Assembly: GCF_007954405.1 (NCBI RefSeq)
Contig: NZ_CP042344.1
Location: 2,914,001-2,978,000, forward strand
Source of the DNA: Comamonas flocculans
GTDB lineage: Bacteria > Pseudomonadota > Gammaproteobacteria > Burkholderiales > Burkholderiaceae_C
Direction of reading: 5' to 3'
Length of the DNA stretch: 64,000 bases
Below are positions 48,309-58,190 of this stretch, piece after piece. Each line of letters begins with the position of its first letter. The first letter of the stretch is position 1. A program made the translations under genes and the position numbers. The notes below the pieces were generated by a model. The model ran no database searches, was not told the origin of the DNA, and saw only the letters and a list, made by a program, of their open reading frames with translations.

Positions 48309-48602
48309 TCAGAGAACTTCGATGGCGATGGCGTGGGCCCCGGCCTCTATGAAGGGGCGCAGCGCATCATACACAAGCCGATGTTGCTGCACGCGGCCGT
48401 GGCCCTGCAGCGATGCGGCGGCAATGCGCACCCGAAAATGGGTGCCGTAGCCAGTGCCGTTGGCGCCGGCGTGCCCTTCGTGCAGGCGGCTTTCATCCAG
48501 CACTTCGAGCCGTGTCGGGGCCAGCTGCTGCCTGAGGCGGGCATCCATGGCTTCGGCGGTTACCGCATTGCCGGTACCCGGGGGTGTGACGGTGGTACTC
48601 AT
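48309..48602 (-). CDS. bolA: BolA family protein
   Basis: A 97-residue BolA-type protein. Family features are [40 protein letters not shown] and [19 protein letters not shown]. BolA proteins partner with monothiol glutaredoxins in iron-sulfur cluster handling; a Grx4 gene lies at 11 kb. The ATG overlaps the yciB stop (ATGA). Confidence 0.93.
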   Translation of the reverse strand: MSTTVTPPGTGNAVTAEAMDARLRQQLAPTRLEVLDESRLHEGHAGANGTGYGTHFRVRIAAASLQGHGRVQQHRLVYDALRPFIEAGAHAIAIEVL

Positions 48603-49165
48603 TCGGGCGCCCCGGAGGTCCCAGAGGATGCGCCCTGGGGCGCTTCGCTCAGGTGGCGCGCGATGTACAGGCCCTGCCCGATGATGAAGACCACGGGGAA
48701 GACATAGCCCCAGAGCTTGAAGTCCATCCACGCATCGGTGGAGAAATAGGCGGCCACATAGCCGTTGAGCGCCGCCATGAACAGGCAGTAGCCGACCCAG
48801 GCCAGCGTGAGCCGCTGCCAGACCGGCTCGGGCAGCGCGATCTGGCCGCCCAGCATGATCTTGAGGAAGTTCTTGTGATAGGCCCACAGCGCCACGGCCA
48901 GGGCCAGTGCCATGGCGGCGTAGAGCACCGTGGGCTTCCACTTGATGAAGCGTTCGTCCTGCAGCGCCAGCGTGAGGGCGCCAAAGAGCAGGATCAGCAC
49001 CAGCGTGGCCTTGTGCATGGTGCTGAGTTTCCTGTCCAGGCGCCAGACGATGGCCATCTGCACTACGGTGGCGCCCATCAGCACCGCGGTGCCCACGTAG
49101 ATGCCTTGCCACTTGTAGGCAATGAAGAACAGCAGGATGGGGAAGAAGTCGAGCAGCAGGCGCAT
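48599..49165 (-). CDS. yciB: Septation-related inner membrane protein YciB/IspZ
   Basis: A 188-residue membrane protein with five hydrophobic segments. The N-terminus [34 protein letters not shown] and [20 protein letters not shown] are signature stretches. Members affect septation and cell-envelope synthesis. The ATG at 49165 excludes an upstream extension that runs through msrB in another frame. It is coupled to bolA. Confidence 0.94.
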   Translation of the reverse strand: MRLLLDFFPILLFFIAYKWQGIYVGTAVLMGATVVQMAIVWRLDRKLSTMHKATLVLILLFGALTLALQDERFIKWKPTVLYAAMALALAVALWAYHKNFLKIMLGGQIALPEPVWQRLTLAWVGYCLFMAALNGYVAAYFSTDAWMDFKLWGYVFPVVFIIGQGLYIARHLSEAPQGASSGTSGAPE

Positions 49166-49176
49166 GGAGTGCCGGA

Positions 49177-49584
49177 TTATCGCGGTTCGAAGTCCAGTGC
49201 CGCCGAATTCATGCAGTAGCGCAGGCCGGTGGGCGCGGGGCCGTCCTCGAACACGTGGCCCAGGTGCGCGCCGCACTGGGCGCAGGTGGTCTCCGTGCGC
49301 ACCATGCCGTGGCTGCGGTCCACGGTCTCGCGGACCGCGCCCGGCAGCGCCTGCGAGAAGCTGGGCCAGCCGCAGCCGGCGTCGAACTTGGTACCTGATT
49401 CGAACAGCTGCGCGCCGCAGCAGACGCAGCGGTAGCGCCCGTCCTGCCAGTGGCTTTCGTATTTGCCGGTGAAGGGGCGCTCGGTGGCTGCGTGGCGTGT
49501 GACTTCGTAGGCGCCGGGCTCGGCCTGCTTGTCGGCCAGCAGGGCGCGCCATTCGTCGTCGGTCTTGTGTAGCGGATAGGTCAT
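49177..49584 (-). CDS. msrB: Methionine-R-sulfoxide reductase B
   Basis: A 135-residue MsrB that repairs methionine-R-sulfoxide. Two zinc CxxC pairs ([12 protein letters not shown] and [16 protein letters not shown]) and the catalytic Cys in [12 protein letters not shown] are intact; [10 protein letters not shown] is also typical. The ATG overlaps the selO stop (ATGA). selO is also linked to redox stress, so co-expression is plausible. Confidence 0.95.
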   Translation of the reverse strand: MTYPLHKTDDEWRALLADKQAEPGAYEVTRHAATERPFTGKYESHWQDGRYRCVCCGAQLFESGTKFDAGCGWPSFSQALPGAVRETVDRSHGMVRTETTCAQCGAHLGHVFEDGPAPTGLRYCMNSAALDFEPR

Positions 49585-51059
49585 GAGGAGCAACTCAGGG
49601 TGAGGGAAGCCGCCCAGTCGGGTGGCGGGTCGGCCCAGGCTTGGTGGTCGGGGTGTTCGTCGAACGGGCGCATGAGCACCTGCTGCAAGGCTTCGATGAC
49701 GGAAAAGTCCTGAAGTTTCGCTGCCCGGATGCACAGCTCTGCCAGATGGTTGCGCAGCACGAATTTCGGGTTGGTTTTGAGCATCAAATCCGGGTTTTGC
49801 GCAATACCAGCTTGCGCTACAAGCTTCTCGAAAGAGAGCAGCCAATCGTGAAAGGCCGTGCGATCGAGGAACAGATCGGCCGCCTCCTCCGGCGCGCCGC
49901 TGGCGCAGGCTTCGGCCAGCCGGCGCCAGAAAATGGTGTAGTCCACGCGTTCACGTGCCAGCAGCCGCAGCAGCTGTGCAAGAGATTGCGCGTCGCCCTC
50001 GAAGGGCTGGCTCAGTCCCAGCTTGCGCCGCATCCGGGTCATGTAATGCGCCTCGAATGCGCCAGGGTAGACGGCGATCGCAGCCTGGGCGTGGGGCAGC
50101 TCCTCGATCAGCGGCAACAGCGCGCGTGCCAGGCAGGCCAGGTTCCAGTGGGCGACGGCGGGCTGCTCGTCGAACGCGTAGCGACCCAGCTGGTCGCTGT
50201 GGTTGCAGATGTGCTGCGGGTCGAACCCGTCCATGAACTGGAAGGGGCCATAGTCCAGCGTCAGGCCCAGGATGCTCATGTTGTCGGTGTTCATCACCCC
50301 GTGCATGAAGCCCGCCGCCTGCCATTGGGCCACCAGTTTTGCGGTGCGTTCGCCCACGGTGCGCAGCAGCGCGGCGTAGGCATTGCCCTGGGCGGCGTCG
50401 GCCGTGCGGCATGCGGGGTAGTAGCGCTCGATCACGTAATCGGCCAGGCGGCGCAGCGCCTGCACTTGCCCCTGCGCGGCAAACCATTCGAAGTGGCCGA
50501 AGCGGATGAAGCTGGGCGCCACGCGCGTGAGCACGGCGGCGGTCTCCAGCGTTTCACGCTGCACCGGCAGGGGCGAGCCGACCAGGGCGAGCGCCTGCGT
50601 GCTCGGGATCTGCAGGCCCTGCATGGCGCAGCTGGCCAGGTATTCGCGGATGCTCGAGCGCAGCAGCGCGCGCCCGTCGGCGCCGCGCGAATAGGGCGTG
50701 CGCCCGCTGCCCTTGAGCTGCAGCTCCTGGCCCTGCACGGTCTCGCCCAGCAGCAGGGCGCGCCCGTCGCCCAGGCGCCCGGCCCAGACGCCGAACTGGT
50801 GGCCGCCATAGACGCTCGCCAGCGGCGTGCTGCCGGGCAGCGTGGTGTTGCCGCTGAGGGCCTGCAGGGCCTGGTCGCTGTCCAGCCAGGCGGGCTCCAG
50901 GCCGAGCTGTGCGGCAAGCTCCGTGTTGCGGGCTACCCAATGGGGCTCGGGCAGCGGGCTGGGTGCCAGCGGGGTGAAAAACGCTTCGCCCAGGGTGGAG
51001 AAGCCCGCTTGCCAGACCGGGCCTTGCGGCGGGTGGGCGGGCGCGGCGCAGATGTCCAT
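49581..51059 (-). CDS. selO: Protein AMPylase SelO (YdiU)
   Basis: A 492-residue pseudokinase that attaches AMP to Ser, Thr or Tyr of target proteins. Motifs are [60 protein letters not shown] and [12 protein letters not shown]. The bacterial protein normally lacks selenocysteine, and here the frame ends SLTLSCSS with ordinary codons. It is upstream of and overlapping msrB, and divergent from the acyl-CoA ligase. Confidence 0.94.
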   Translation of the reverse strand: MDICAAPAHPPQGPVWQAGFSTLGEAFFTPLAPSPLPEPHWVARNTELAAQLGLEPAWLDSDQALQALSGNTTLPGSTPLASVYGGHQFGVWAGRLGDGRALLLGETVQGQELQLKGSGRTPYSRGADGRALLRSSIREYLASCAMQGLQIPSTQALALVGSPLPVQRETLETAAVLTRVAPSFIRFGHFEWFAAQGQVQALRRLADYVIERYYPACRTADAAQGNAYAALLRTVGERTAKLVAQWQAAGFMHGVMNTDNMSILGLTLDYGPFQFMDGFDPQHICNHSDQLGRYAFDEQPAVAHWNLACLARALLPLIEELPHAQAAIAVYPGAFEAHYMTRMRRKLGLSQPFEGDAQSLAQLLRLLARERVDYTIFWRRLAEACASGAPEEAADLFLDRTAFHDWLLSFEKLVAQAGIAQNPDLMLKTNPKFVLRNHLAELCIRAAKLQDFSVIEALQQVLMRPFDEHPDHQAWADPPPDWAASLTLSCSS

Positions 51060-51103
51060 GGCCCATTGTGGGACGAAGTGCCGGCCGGTGCTGGCGGGCG
51101 CGC

Positions 51104-51125
51104 CCTTGTCCGGTAGGGGACAAGG
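51104..51125. promoter_or_regulatory. Shared 22-bp palindrome, copy at acyl-CoA ligase
   Basis: CCTTGTCC-GGTAGG-GGACAAGG: exact 8-bp arms, 92 bases before the ligase ATG. It matches the site at 58099-58120 at 18 of 22 positions. Confidence 0.75.
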
Positions 51126-51217
51126 TGCATGCGGCCCCGCGGCGCGGGCGTTTCAGGCGAGCGCACGCCAGAGCTAACATCACGGCGTTTCGTTCGCCGA
51201 CCCAAAAAGGAGACACC

Positions 51218-52861
<1,644 letters not shown>

Positions 52862-52883
52862 TCGACGCGCGGGAGCGCTGGGG

Positions 52884-52901
52884 CAGTCATGTAGGTGACT
52901 G
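52884..52901. promoter_or_regulatory. Palindrome upstream of the liv operon
   Basis: CAGTCA-TGTAGG-TGACTG, exact 6-bp arms, 92 bases before the binding-protein ATG. Possible operator. Confidence 0.45.
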
Positions 52902-52942
52902 AATGGGCCGCAAACCCGGGCAAACCCTCAAGGCCTGCAACG

Positions 52943-52992
52943 GGGGTCTCTTGTAGGCTAGGAAAACGCCAGCTACACCTACAGGAGACCCC
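52943..52992 (+). promoter_or_regulatory. RBS-sequestering hairpin before livK
   Basis: Arms 52943-52957 (GGGGTCTCTTGTAGG) and 52978-52992 (CCTACAGGAGACCCC) pair along all 15 positions with one U-G wobble and a 20-base loop. The right arm contains the Shine-Dalgarno AGGAG and ends at the base before the ATG, so a transcript carrying both arms would hide its ribosome-binding site. Confidence 0.75.
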
Positions 52993-54231
52993 ATGCATTT
53001 CACTATCAGAACAATTGCTGCTTGCGCAGCACTGGCATGCGCCGGCGGCGTTTTTGCCCAGAGCGGCCAGACGGTCAAGATCGCGATGATCGAGGGTCTG
53101 TCCGGCCCCATGGGCAATGTCGGCACGAACCAGCTCAAGAGCTGGCAGTATGTCGCGGCGCACCTGAACGCGCAGGAAAACCCGGCCGGCGTCAAGTTCG
53201 AGATCGTGCCGATGGACAGCAAGAGCTCGCCGCAGGAGGCGCTGAACCTGCTCAAGGCCGCGGTCGATCAGGGCATCCACTATGTCGCGCAGGGCAATGG
53301 CTCCAACGTCGCCTTGCCGCTGGCCGACGCCGTGGCCAAGAGCAACGAGCGCAATCCCGGCAAGGAAGTTCTCTACATGAACTATGCCGCGGTCGATCCG
53401 GCCTCGACCAACGAGAAGTGCAACTATTGGCACTTCCGCTTCGACGCCGACACGTCGATGAAGATGGCCGCGCTCACCAGCTTCATGAAAGACCAGAAGG
53501 ACATCCACAAGGTCTACCTGGTGAATCAGAACTACTCGCACGGCCATCAGGTGGCCAAGTACTTCAAGGAAGGCATAGAGCGCAACCGCCCGGACGTGAA
53601 GGTGGTCGGCGAGGACTACGTGGCGCTGGGCCAGGTCAAGGACTTCGCCCCCTATGTCGCCAAGATGAAGGCCGCGGGCGCCGATACCCTGGTCACCGGC
53701 AGCTGGGGGCAGGACTTCACGCTGCTCGTCAAGGCCATGAACGACGCGGGCATGAACGTGCCGATCTATGCCTATTACGCCGGCGTCTCGGGCACCCCCA
53801 CGGCGCTGGCGCAGGGCAAGATTGCCGAGGTCTACCAGATCTCCTACGGCCATTCGAACTACACCGGCCGCCTGGGTGAACTCGCCAAGGGCTTCAAGGC
53901 GCAGTACAACGACGACTTCTACACCTATGCGGTGTACAACGCCCTGATGGCGGTCTCCGACGCCATGGCCAAGGCGAAGTCCACCGATCCGGTGAAGGTG
54001 GCGCCCGTGCTGGAAGGGCTGCGCTTCACGGGCTTCAACGGCGAAGATGCGCAGATGCGCGCCGCCGACCACCAACTGCAGATGGGTATGTGGATTTCCA
54101 AGTGGCAGAAGGTGGATGCCAAGAACGGCTACAGCGTGGAAAACACCGGCTACACCTTCGCCCCGGTGAAATACCTCGAGCCCTACATCGCCAGCACGCC
54201 CACGAGCTGCCAGATGAAGCGGCCCTCCTGA
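52993..54231 (+). CDS. livK: Branched-chain amino acid-type ABC binding protein
   Basis: A 412-residue periplasmic binding protein of the LivK/Peripla_BP_6 family. The signal peptide ends ALACAGGVFAQ (about residue 23). VKIAMIEGLSGPMGNVGTNQ starts the mature domain, and YLVNQNYSHGHQVAKYFKEG is in the second lobe. Neighbouring acyl-CoA genes suggest the ligand may be an organic or fatty-derived acid rather than an amino acid. It is separated from the permease genes by a strong hairpin. Confidence 0.9.
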   Translation: MHFTIRTIAACAALACAGGVFAQSGQTVKIAMIEGLSGPMGNVGTNQLKSWQYVAAHLNAQENPAGVKFEIVPMDSKSSPQEALNLLKAAVDQGIHYVAQGNGSNVALPLADAVAKSNERNPGKEVLYMNYAAVDPASTNEKCNYWHFRFDADTSMKMAALTSFMKDQKDIHKVYLVNQNYSHGHQVAKYFKEGIERNRPDVKVVGEDYVALGQVKDFAPYVAKMKAAGADTLVTGSWGQDFTLLVKAMNDAGMNVPIYAYYAGVSGTPTALAQGKIAEVYQISYGHSNYTGRLGELAKGFKAQYNDDFYTYAVYNALMAVSDAMAKAKSTDPVKVAPVLEGLRFTGFNGEDAQMRAADHQLQMGMWISKWQKVDAKNGYSVENTGYTFAPVKYLEPYIASTPTSCQMKRPS

Positions 54232-54240
54232 GGCCTGCTG

Positions 54241-54259
54241 CCGCCGGCTGAGCCGGCGG
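54241..54259 (+). terminator. Intercistronic hairpin livK-livH
   Basis: Perfect stem CCGCCGGC/GCCGGCGG with a 3-base loop, 9 bases after the livK stop and without a T tract. Such hairpins commonly protect an upstream binding-protein message, giving more binding protein than permease. Confidence 0.6.
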
Positions 54260-54311
54260 GCCGTCGGGCAGCCGGCCTGCCCGGCGCCGTCCTTTTCACT
54301 GCGCACTCGCG

Positions 54312-55259
54312 ATGGAATTCTTCACGATCTCGCTGCTCAACGGGCTGAGCTACGGGCTGATGCTGTTCATGCTCAGCTCGGGCCTGACCCTGATCTTCAG
54401 CATGATGGGCGTGCTCAACTTCGCGCACGCCAGCTTCTACATGCTGGGGGCCTATTTCGCCTATGCGCTGTCGCAGTCGGTCGGCTACTGGGCGGCGCTC
54501 GTCATCGCGCCGCTCATCGTGGGCCTGGTGGGCGCGGCATTCGAGCAGATCTGCCTGCGCCGGGTGCACAAGTGGGGCCATGTGCCCGAGTTGCTGATCA
54601 CCTTCGGCCTGTCCTACCTGGTGCTGGAGCTCGTGCAGCTGGTCTGGGGCCGCAACGTCGTGCCCTACGACCTGCCCGAGCAGCTGCGCGGGCCGCTGTT
54701 CACGCTCTACGGCACGCAGTTTCCGAAGTCGCGCGCCTTCATCATGTTGGTGGCGGTGCTGATGCTGGGCGGCATCTGGCTGGTGCTGCAGCGCACGCGC
54801 ATCGGCCTGGTGATCCAGGCGGCGCTCACCCATCCCGACACCGCCCAGGCGCTGGGGCACAACGTGCCGCGCGTGTTCATGCTGGTGTTCGGCGGCGGCG
54901 CGGCGCTGGCGGCGCTGGCAGGGGTGGTGGCGGGCAACACCTACGTGACCGAGCCCGCCATGGCCTATGCCGTGGGCTCCATCATCTTCGTGGTGGTGGT
55001 GGTGGGTGGCATGGGTTCGCTGGCCGGGGCCTTTCTGGCGTCCATCCTGATTGGCGTGGTGCAGACCTTCGCGGTGGCGATCGACACCTCGCTGGCCGAC
55101 CTGCTGCGCATTCTGGGCGTTCAGGTGGCCGGCGACAACCCCTTCGGCCAGGCGCTGCGCCTGACGGTGGCGCAGGTGGCGCCCATGCTGCCCTACCTCT
55201 TCATGGTGCTGATCCTGATCTTGCGCCCGCGCGGGCTCATGGGCACGCGGGAGAACTGA
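54312..55259 (+). CDS. livH: Branched-chain-type ABC permease LivH
   Basis: A 315-residue permease with eight or so hydrophobic segments. LLNGLSYGLMLFMLSSGLTL and the following IFSMMGVLNFAHASFYMLGA mark the family N-terminus. The EAA-like ALTHPDTAQALGHNVPRVFM and GGMGSLAGAFLASILIGVVQ are typical. It has one base before livM. Confidence 0.92.
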   Translation: MEFFTISLLNGLSYGLMLFMLSSGLTLIFSMMGVLNFAHASFYMLGAYFAYALSQSVGYWAALVIAPLIVGLVGAAFEQICLRRVHKWGHVPELLITFGLSYLVLELVQLVWGRNVVPYDLPEQLRGPLFTLYGTQFPKSRAFIMLVAVLMLGGIWLVLQRTRIGLVIQAALTHPDTAQALGHNVPRVFMLVFGGGAALAALAGVVAGNTYVTEPAMAYAVGSIIFVVVVVGGMGSLAGAFLASILIGVVQTFAVAIDTSLADLLRILGVQVAGDNPFGQALRLTVAQVAPMLPYLFMVLILILRPRGLMGTREN

Positions 55260-55260
55260 A

Positions 55261-56553
55261 ATGGCCGCGCACATGACGGGCACCGCCGCGCGGCGCCGCG
55301 GGCTGATCTGGGGAGGGTTCGCCCTGGTGCTGCTCGCCTTGCCGCTGGTGTTTCGCAGCAGCCTGGCGCTGAACATGCTCTCGCAGATCGGCTATCTCAT
55401 CGTCATCTGCCTGTCCTACAACCTGCTGCTGGGCCAGGGCGGCATGCTCAGTTTCGGCCATGCGGTATTCACCGGCATGGGCGGCTATGCGGCCGTGGTG
55501 GCGATCAGCTACGTGGACGCCCACGGCATCGCCTTTCCGCTGGTGCTCATGCCACTGGTGGGAGGTCTGTTCGGGGCGCTGGTTTCCGTGCCGCTGGGCT
55601 ACGTCTCCACCCGGAAGGCGGGCACGACCTTCGCCATGATCTCGCTTGGCATCGGCGAGCTCGTGGTGGCGTTCGCCATCATGCTGCCGGACCTGTTCGG
55701 CGGCGACGGCGGCATCTCCATCAACCGCACCTACGGCAAGCCGCTGGCGGGCATCAGCTTCGGGCCGCAGATCCAGCTGTACTACCTGATCGCGGCGTAC
55801 TGCTTCGTCTGCACCGCGCTCATGTACGCCTTCACCGCGACGCCGCTGGGGCGCATGCTCAACGCGGTGCGTGACAACCCCGAGCGGGCGCAGTTCGTCG
55901 GCTACGACCCCCAGCTGGTGCGCTGGTACAGCTTCATCATCGCCGGCTTCTTTGCCGGTGTCGGCGGGGCGCTGGGGACCATCAACTTCGAGATCTTCAA
56001 TGCGGCCGATTCGCTCAGCGGCATGCGCTCGGGCGCCTACCTGCTGTTCACCTTCCTGGGCGGCGTGACCATCTTCTTCGGCCCCATCATCGGCGCCGTG
56101 CTGATGGTGCTCGCGACGGTGCTGCTGTCGGAGCTCACGGCCGCGTGGCTGCTGTATCTCGGGCTGATCTTCGTGCTCATGATCATGTACGCCCCGGGCG
56201 GCGTGGCCAGTCTCATCATGATGAACGTGCAGATGGCGCGCAGCGGCAAGCTCGGGCGCTTCGCGGGGCTCTACGGCGCGCTGGTGCTGGCGTGCGCGGT
56301 GCTGCTGCTGGGCATGTCCCTGCTGGTCGAGATGATCTACCACATGCAGCTGAATGCCGCCATGGGCAGCGAGATCAGGTACCTGGGCTTCGCGCTGGAC
56401 GCGGGCCGGTCTGCGCCCTGGCTCGGCGCCGCGGCGGTGGCGCTCGCCGGCGCGCTGGCAGTGCACCAGGTGGGGCGCCGTTTTGCCCGGGCCTGGGGCG
56501 CGGCGCAGGAAGAAATCGAGCTGGAGCAGCAGCGCACGGGGCAGGCCGCATGA
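55261..56553 (+). CDS. livM: Branched-chain-type ABC permease LivM
   Basis: A 430-residue permease. Core LivM motifs are YNLLLGQGGMLSFGHAVFTG, FAMISLGIGELVVAFAIMLP, AVRDNPERAQFVGYDPQLVR and GGVTIFFGPIIGAVLMVLAT. It is longer than many LivM proteins because of an extra C-terminal pair of membrane segments (GLYGALVLACAVLLLGMSLL and [20 protein letters not shown]). The stop overlaps livG (ATGA). Confidence 0.92.
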   Translation: MAAHMTGTAARRRGLIWGGFALVLLALPLVFRSSLALNMLSQIGYLIVICLSYNLLLGQGGMLSFGHAVFTGMGGYAAVVAISYVDAHGIAFPLVLMPLVGGLFGALVSVPLGYVSTRKAGTTFAMISLGIGELVVAFAIMLPDLFGGDGGISINRTYGKPLAGISFGPQIQLYYLIAAYCFVCTALMYAFTATPLGRMLNAVRDNPERAQFVGYDPQLVRWYSFIIAGFFAGVGGALGTINFEIFNAADSLSGMRSGAYLLFTFLGGVTIFFGPIIGAVLMVLATVLLSELTAAWLLYLGLIFVLMIMYAPGGVASLIMMNVQMARSGKLGRFAGLYGALVLACAVLLLGMSLLVEMIYHMQLNAAMGSEIRYLGFALDAGRSAPWLGAAAVALAGALAVHQVGRRFARAWGAAQEEIELEQQRTGQAA

Positions 56554-57320
56554 ACTACGCGCTCGAGATCAGGAACCTGCACAAGAGCTTCGGCAAGACC
56601 GAGATCATCCGCGGCGCCAGCCTCGCCGTGCGCCCGGGCGAGCGCGTGGCCATCATCGGGCCCAACGGCGCGGGCAAGTCCACGCTGTTCAACCTGATCA
56701 GCGGCCGGCTGGCGCCGACCCGTGGCGAGGTCAGCCTCAACGGCCAGCGCATCGACGGCAAGAAGCCTTTCGAGATCAACCGCCTGGGGCTGTCGCGCAG
56801 TTTCCAGATCACCAACATCTTCCCCAGGCTCAGCGTGTTCGAGAATCTGCGCTGCGCGGTGCTCTGGAGCCTGGGCTATCGCTATACCTTCCTGCGCTTC
56901 CTCTCCGGCCTGCACGACGCCAATGCGCGCGCCGAGCAACTGCTGGCGCAGGTCGGCCTGGCGGCCCGGCGCGACGTGCAGGCGGTCAACCTCACCTATG
57001 CGGAGCAGCGGGCGCTGGAGATCGGCATCACGATCGCCGGCGGCGCCCAGGTGATCCTGCTGGACGAACCCACGGCCGGCATGAGCACGACCGAGACGGC
57101 GCGTTTCATCGCGCTGATCCGCGAGGTCACCGAGGGCAAGACCCTGCTGACCGTGGAGCACGACATGGGCGTGGTCTTCGGCCTGGCGGACAAGATCGCC
57201 GTGGTGGTCTATGGCGAGGTGATCGCCTTCGACACGCCCGAGGCGATACGCGCCAATGCGCGCGTGCAGGAGGCCTACCTCGGCTCGCCGGTGGCCCAGG
57301 CGCAGGAAGGGGCGCACTGA
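56550..57320 (+). CDS. livG: ABC transporter ATPase LivG
   Basis: A 256-residue ATPase. Walker A GPNGAGKST, Walker B VILLDEPTAGM and the LivG-specific GLSRSFQITNIFPRLSVFEN are present. The usual LSGGQ signature is replaced by LTYAEQRALEIG, which is common in the LivG group (LSYGQQ/LPYGEQ forms). It overlaps livM by 4 bases and livF by 1. Confidence 0.93.
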   Translation: MNYALEIRNLHKSFGKTEIIRGASLAVRPGERVAIIGPNGAGKSTLFNLISGRLAPTRGEVSLNGQRIDGKKPFEINRLGLSRSFQITNIFPRLSVFENLRCAVLWSLGYRYTFLRFLSGLHDANARAEQLLAQVGLAARRDVQAVNLTYAEQRALEIGITIAGGAQVILLDEPTAGMSTTETARFIALIREVTEGKTLLTVEHDMGVVFGLADKIAVVVYGEVIAFDTPEAIRANARVQEAYLGSPVAQAQEGAH

Positions 57321-58015
57321 TGCTGGAAATCCGTGATTTGCATGCCTACTACGGCAAGAGCCACGTGCTGCACGGCGTGAACCTGAAGGTGGAACGCGGC
57401 GAAATCGTGGCGCTGCTGGGGCGCAACGGCTCGGGGCGCTCCACCTGTGCCAAGGCCGTCATGGGCATGGTGCAGGCGCAGGGGTCGGTGCGCTTCAAGG
57501 GGCAGGCGCTGCTGGGCCGCAGGCCCTTCGAGATCGCGCACCTGGGGCTGGGCTACGTGCCCGAGAGCCGCGACGTGTTCCCGCGCCTGACGGTGCAGCA
57601 GAACCTGCTGCTGGGGCAGAAGGGCAGCGGGCGCGGCAGCCGCTGGAGCTTCGAGGACATGTACGCGATGTTCCCGCGCCTGAAGGAGCGCTGCGCTATC
57701 GAGGCCGGGCTGCTCTCGGGCGGCGAGCAGCAGATGCTCACGCTGTGCCGCACGCTGATGGGAGACCCCGACTGCATCCTGATCGACGAACCCACCGAGG
57801 GCCTGGCGCCCAAGATCGTCGAGCAGGTCGGCATCTACCTCACGCGCCTGAAGGAGCGTGGCATCGCGGTGCTGCTGATCGAGCAGAAGCTGACGATCGC
57901 CATGGAAATTTCCGACCGCGTGCTGGTCATGGGCCATGGCCGCATCGTCTTCGAAGGTTCACCCCAGCAGTTGCGTGCCGATGGCAAGGTGCGCAAGGAA
58001 TGGCTGGAAGTCTGA
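57320..58015 (+). CDS. livF: ABC transporter ATPase LivF, Walker A Lys to Arg
   Basis: A 231-residue ATPase. Signature LLSGGEQQMLTLCRTL, Walker B CILIDEPTEGLAP and VLLIEQKLTIAMEISDRVLV are intact. The Walker A reads GRNGSGRST (residues 34-42), so the nucleotide-binding lysine is Arg40. The start overlaps the livG stop (TGATG). Confidence 0.92.
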   Translation: MLEIRDLHAYYGKSHVLHGVNLKVERGEIVALLGRNGSGRSTCAKAVMGMVQAQGSVRFKGQALLGRRPFEIAHLGLGYVPESRDVFPRLTVQQNLLLGQKGSGRGSRWSFEDMYAMFPRLKERCAIEAGLLSGGEQQMLTLCRTLMGDPDCILIDEPTEGLAPKIVEQVGIYLTRLKERGIAVLLIEQKLTIAMEISDRVLVMGHGRIVFEGSPQQLRADGKVRKEWLEV

Positions 58016-58021
58016 GTCCAC

Positions 58022-58090
58022 GCAGAAATTCAAGCCAAATTGGCCTCAAAGCCAATATGGGACTGCGCAAGCAGCTATCAATAAAGTCAA
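58022..58090 (-). repeat. Dispersed intergenic repeat, copy 8
   Basis: On the minus strand: TTGATAGCTGCTTGCGC, then TTGGCTTTGAGGCCAA and TTTGGCTTGAATTTC. It lies directly after livF and also contains short self-complementary pieces. Confidence 0.7.
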
Positions 58091-58098
58091 ATGAGCCG

Positions 58099-58120
58099 TC
58101 TTGTCCCGAAGGGGACAAAG
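58099..58120. promoter_or_regulatory. Shared 22-bp palindrome, copy at beta-oxidation gene
   Basis: TCTTGTCC-CGAAGG-GGACAAAG, 70 bases before the start of the FadB/J-type gene. TTGTCC-N6-GGACAA is identical in layout to the site at 51104-51125. Confidence 0.75.
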
Positions 58121-58146
58121 GGAAGGCGGGCGCACGCTTACACTTC

Positions 58147-58170
58147 AAAAAAGCACGATCGTACTTTTTT
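58147..58170. promoter_or_regulatory. 24-bp palindrome before beta-oxidation gene
   Basis: AAAAAAGCACGA/TCGTACTTTTTT: 11 of 12 positions pair around a central ACGATCGT. It is 20 bases before the ATG, where a bound repressor would block transcription. Length and symmetry suit a TetR-family dimer. Confidence 0.65.
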
Positions 58171-58190
58171 ATTTCTACAAGGAAGACAGC

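Noticed and set aside
49780..49840. Possible ninth copy of the dispersed repeat
   Set aside because: GCGCAATACCAGCTTGCGC is inside selO coding sequence and fits the normal protein, so it is more likely chance similarity.
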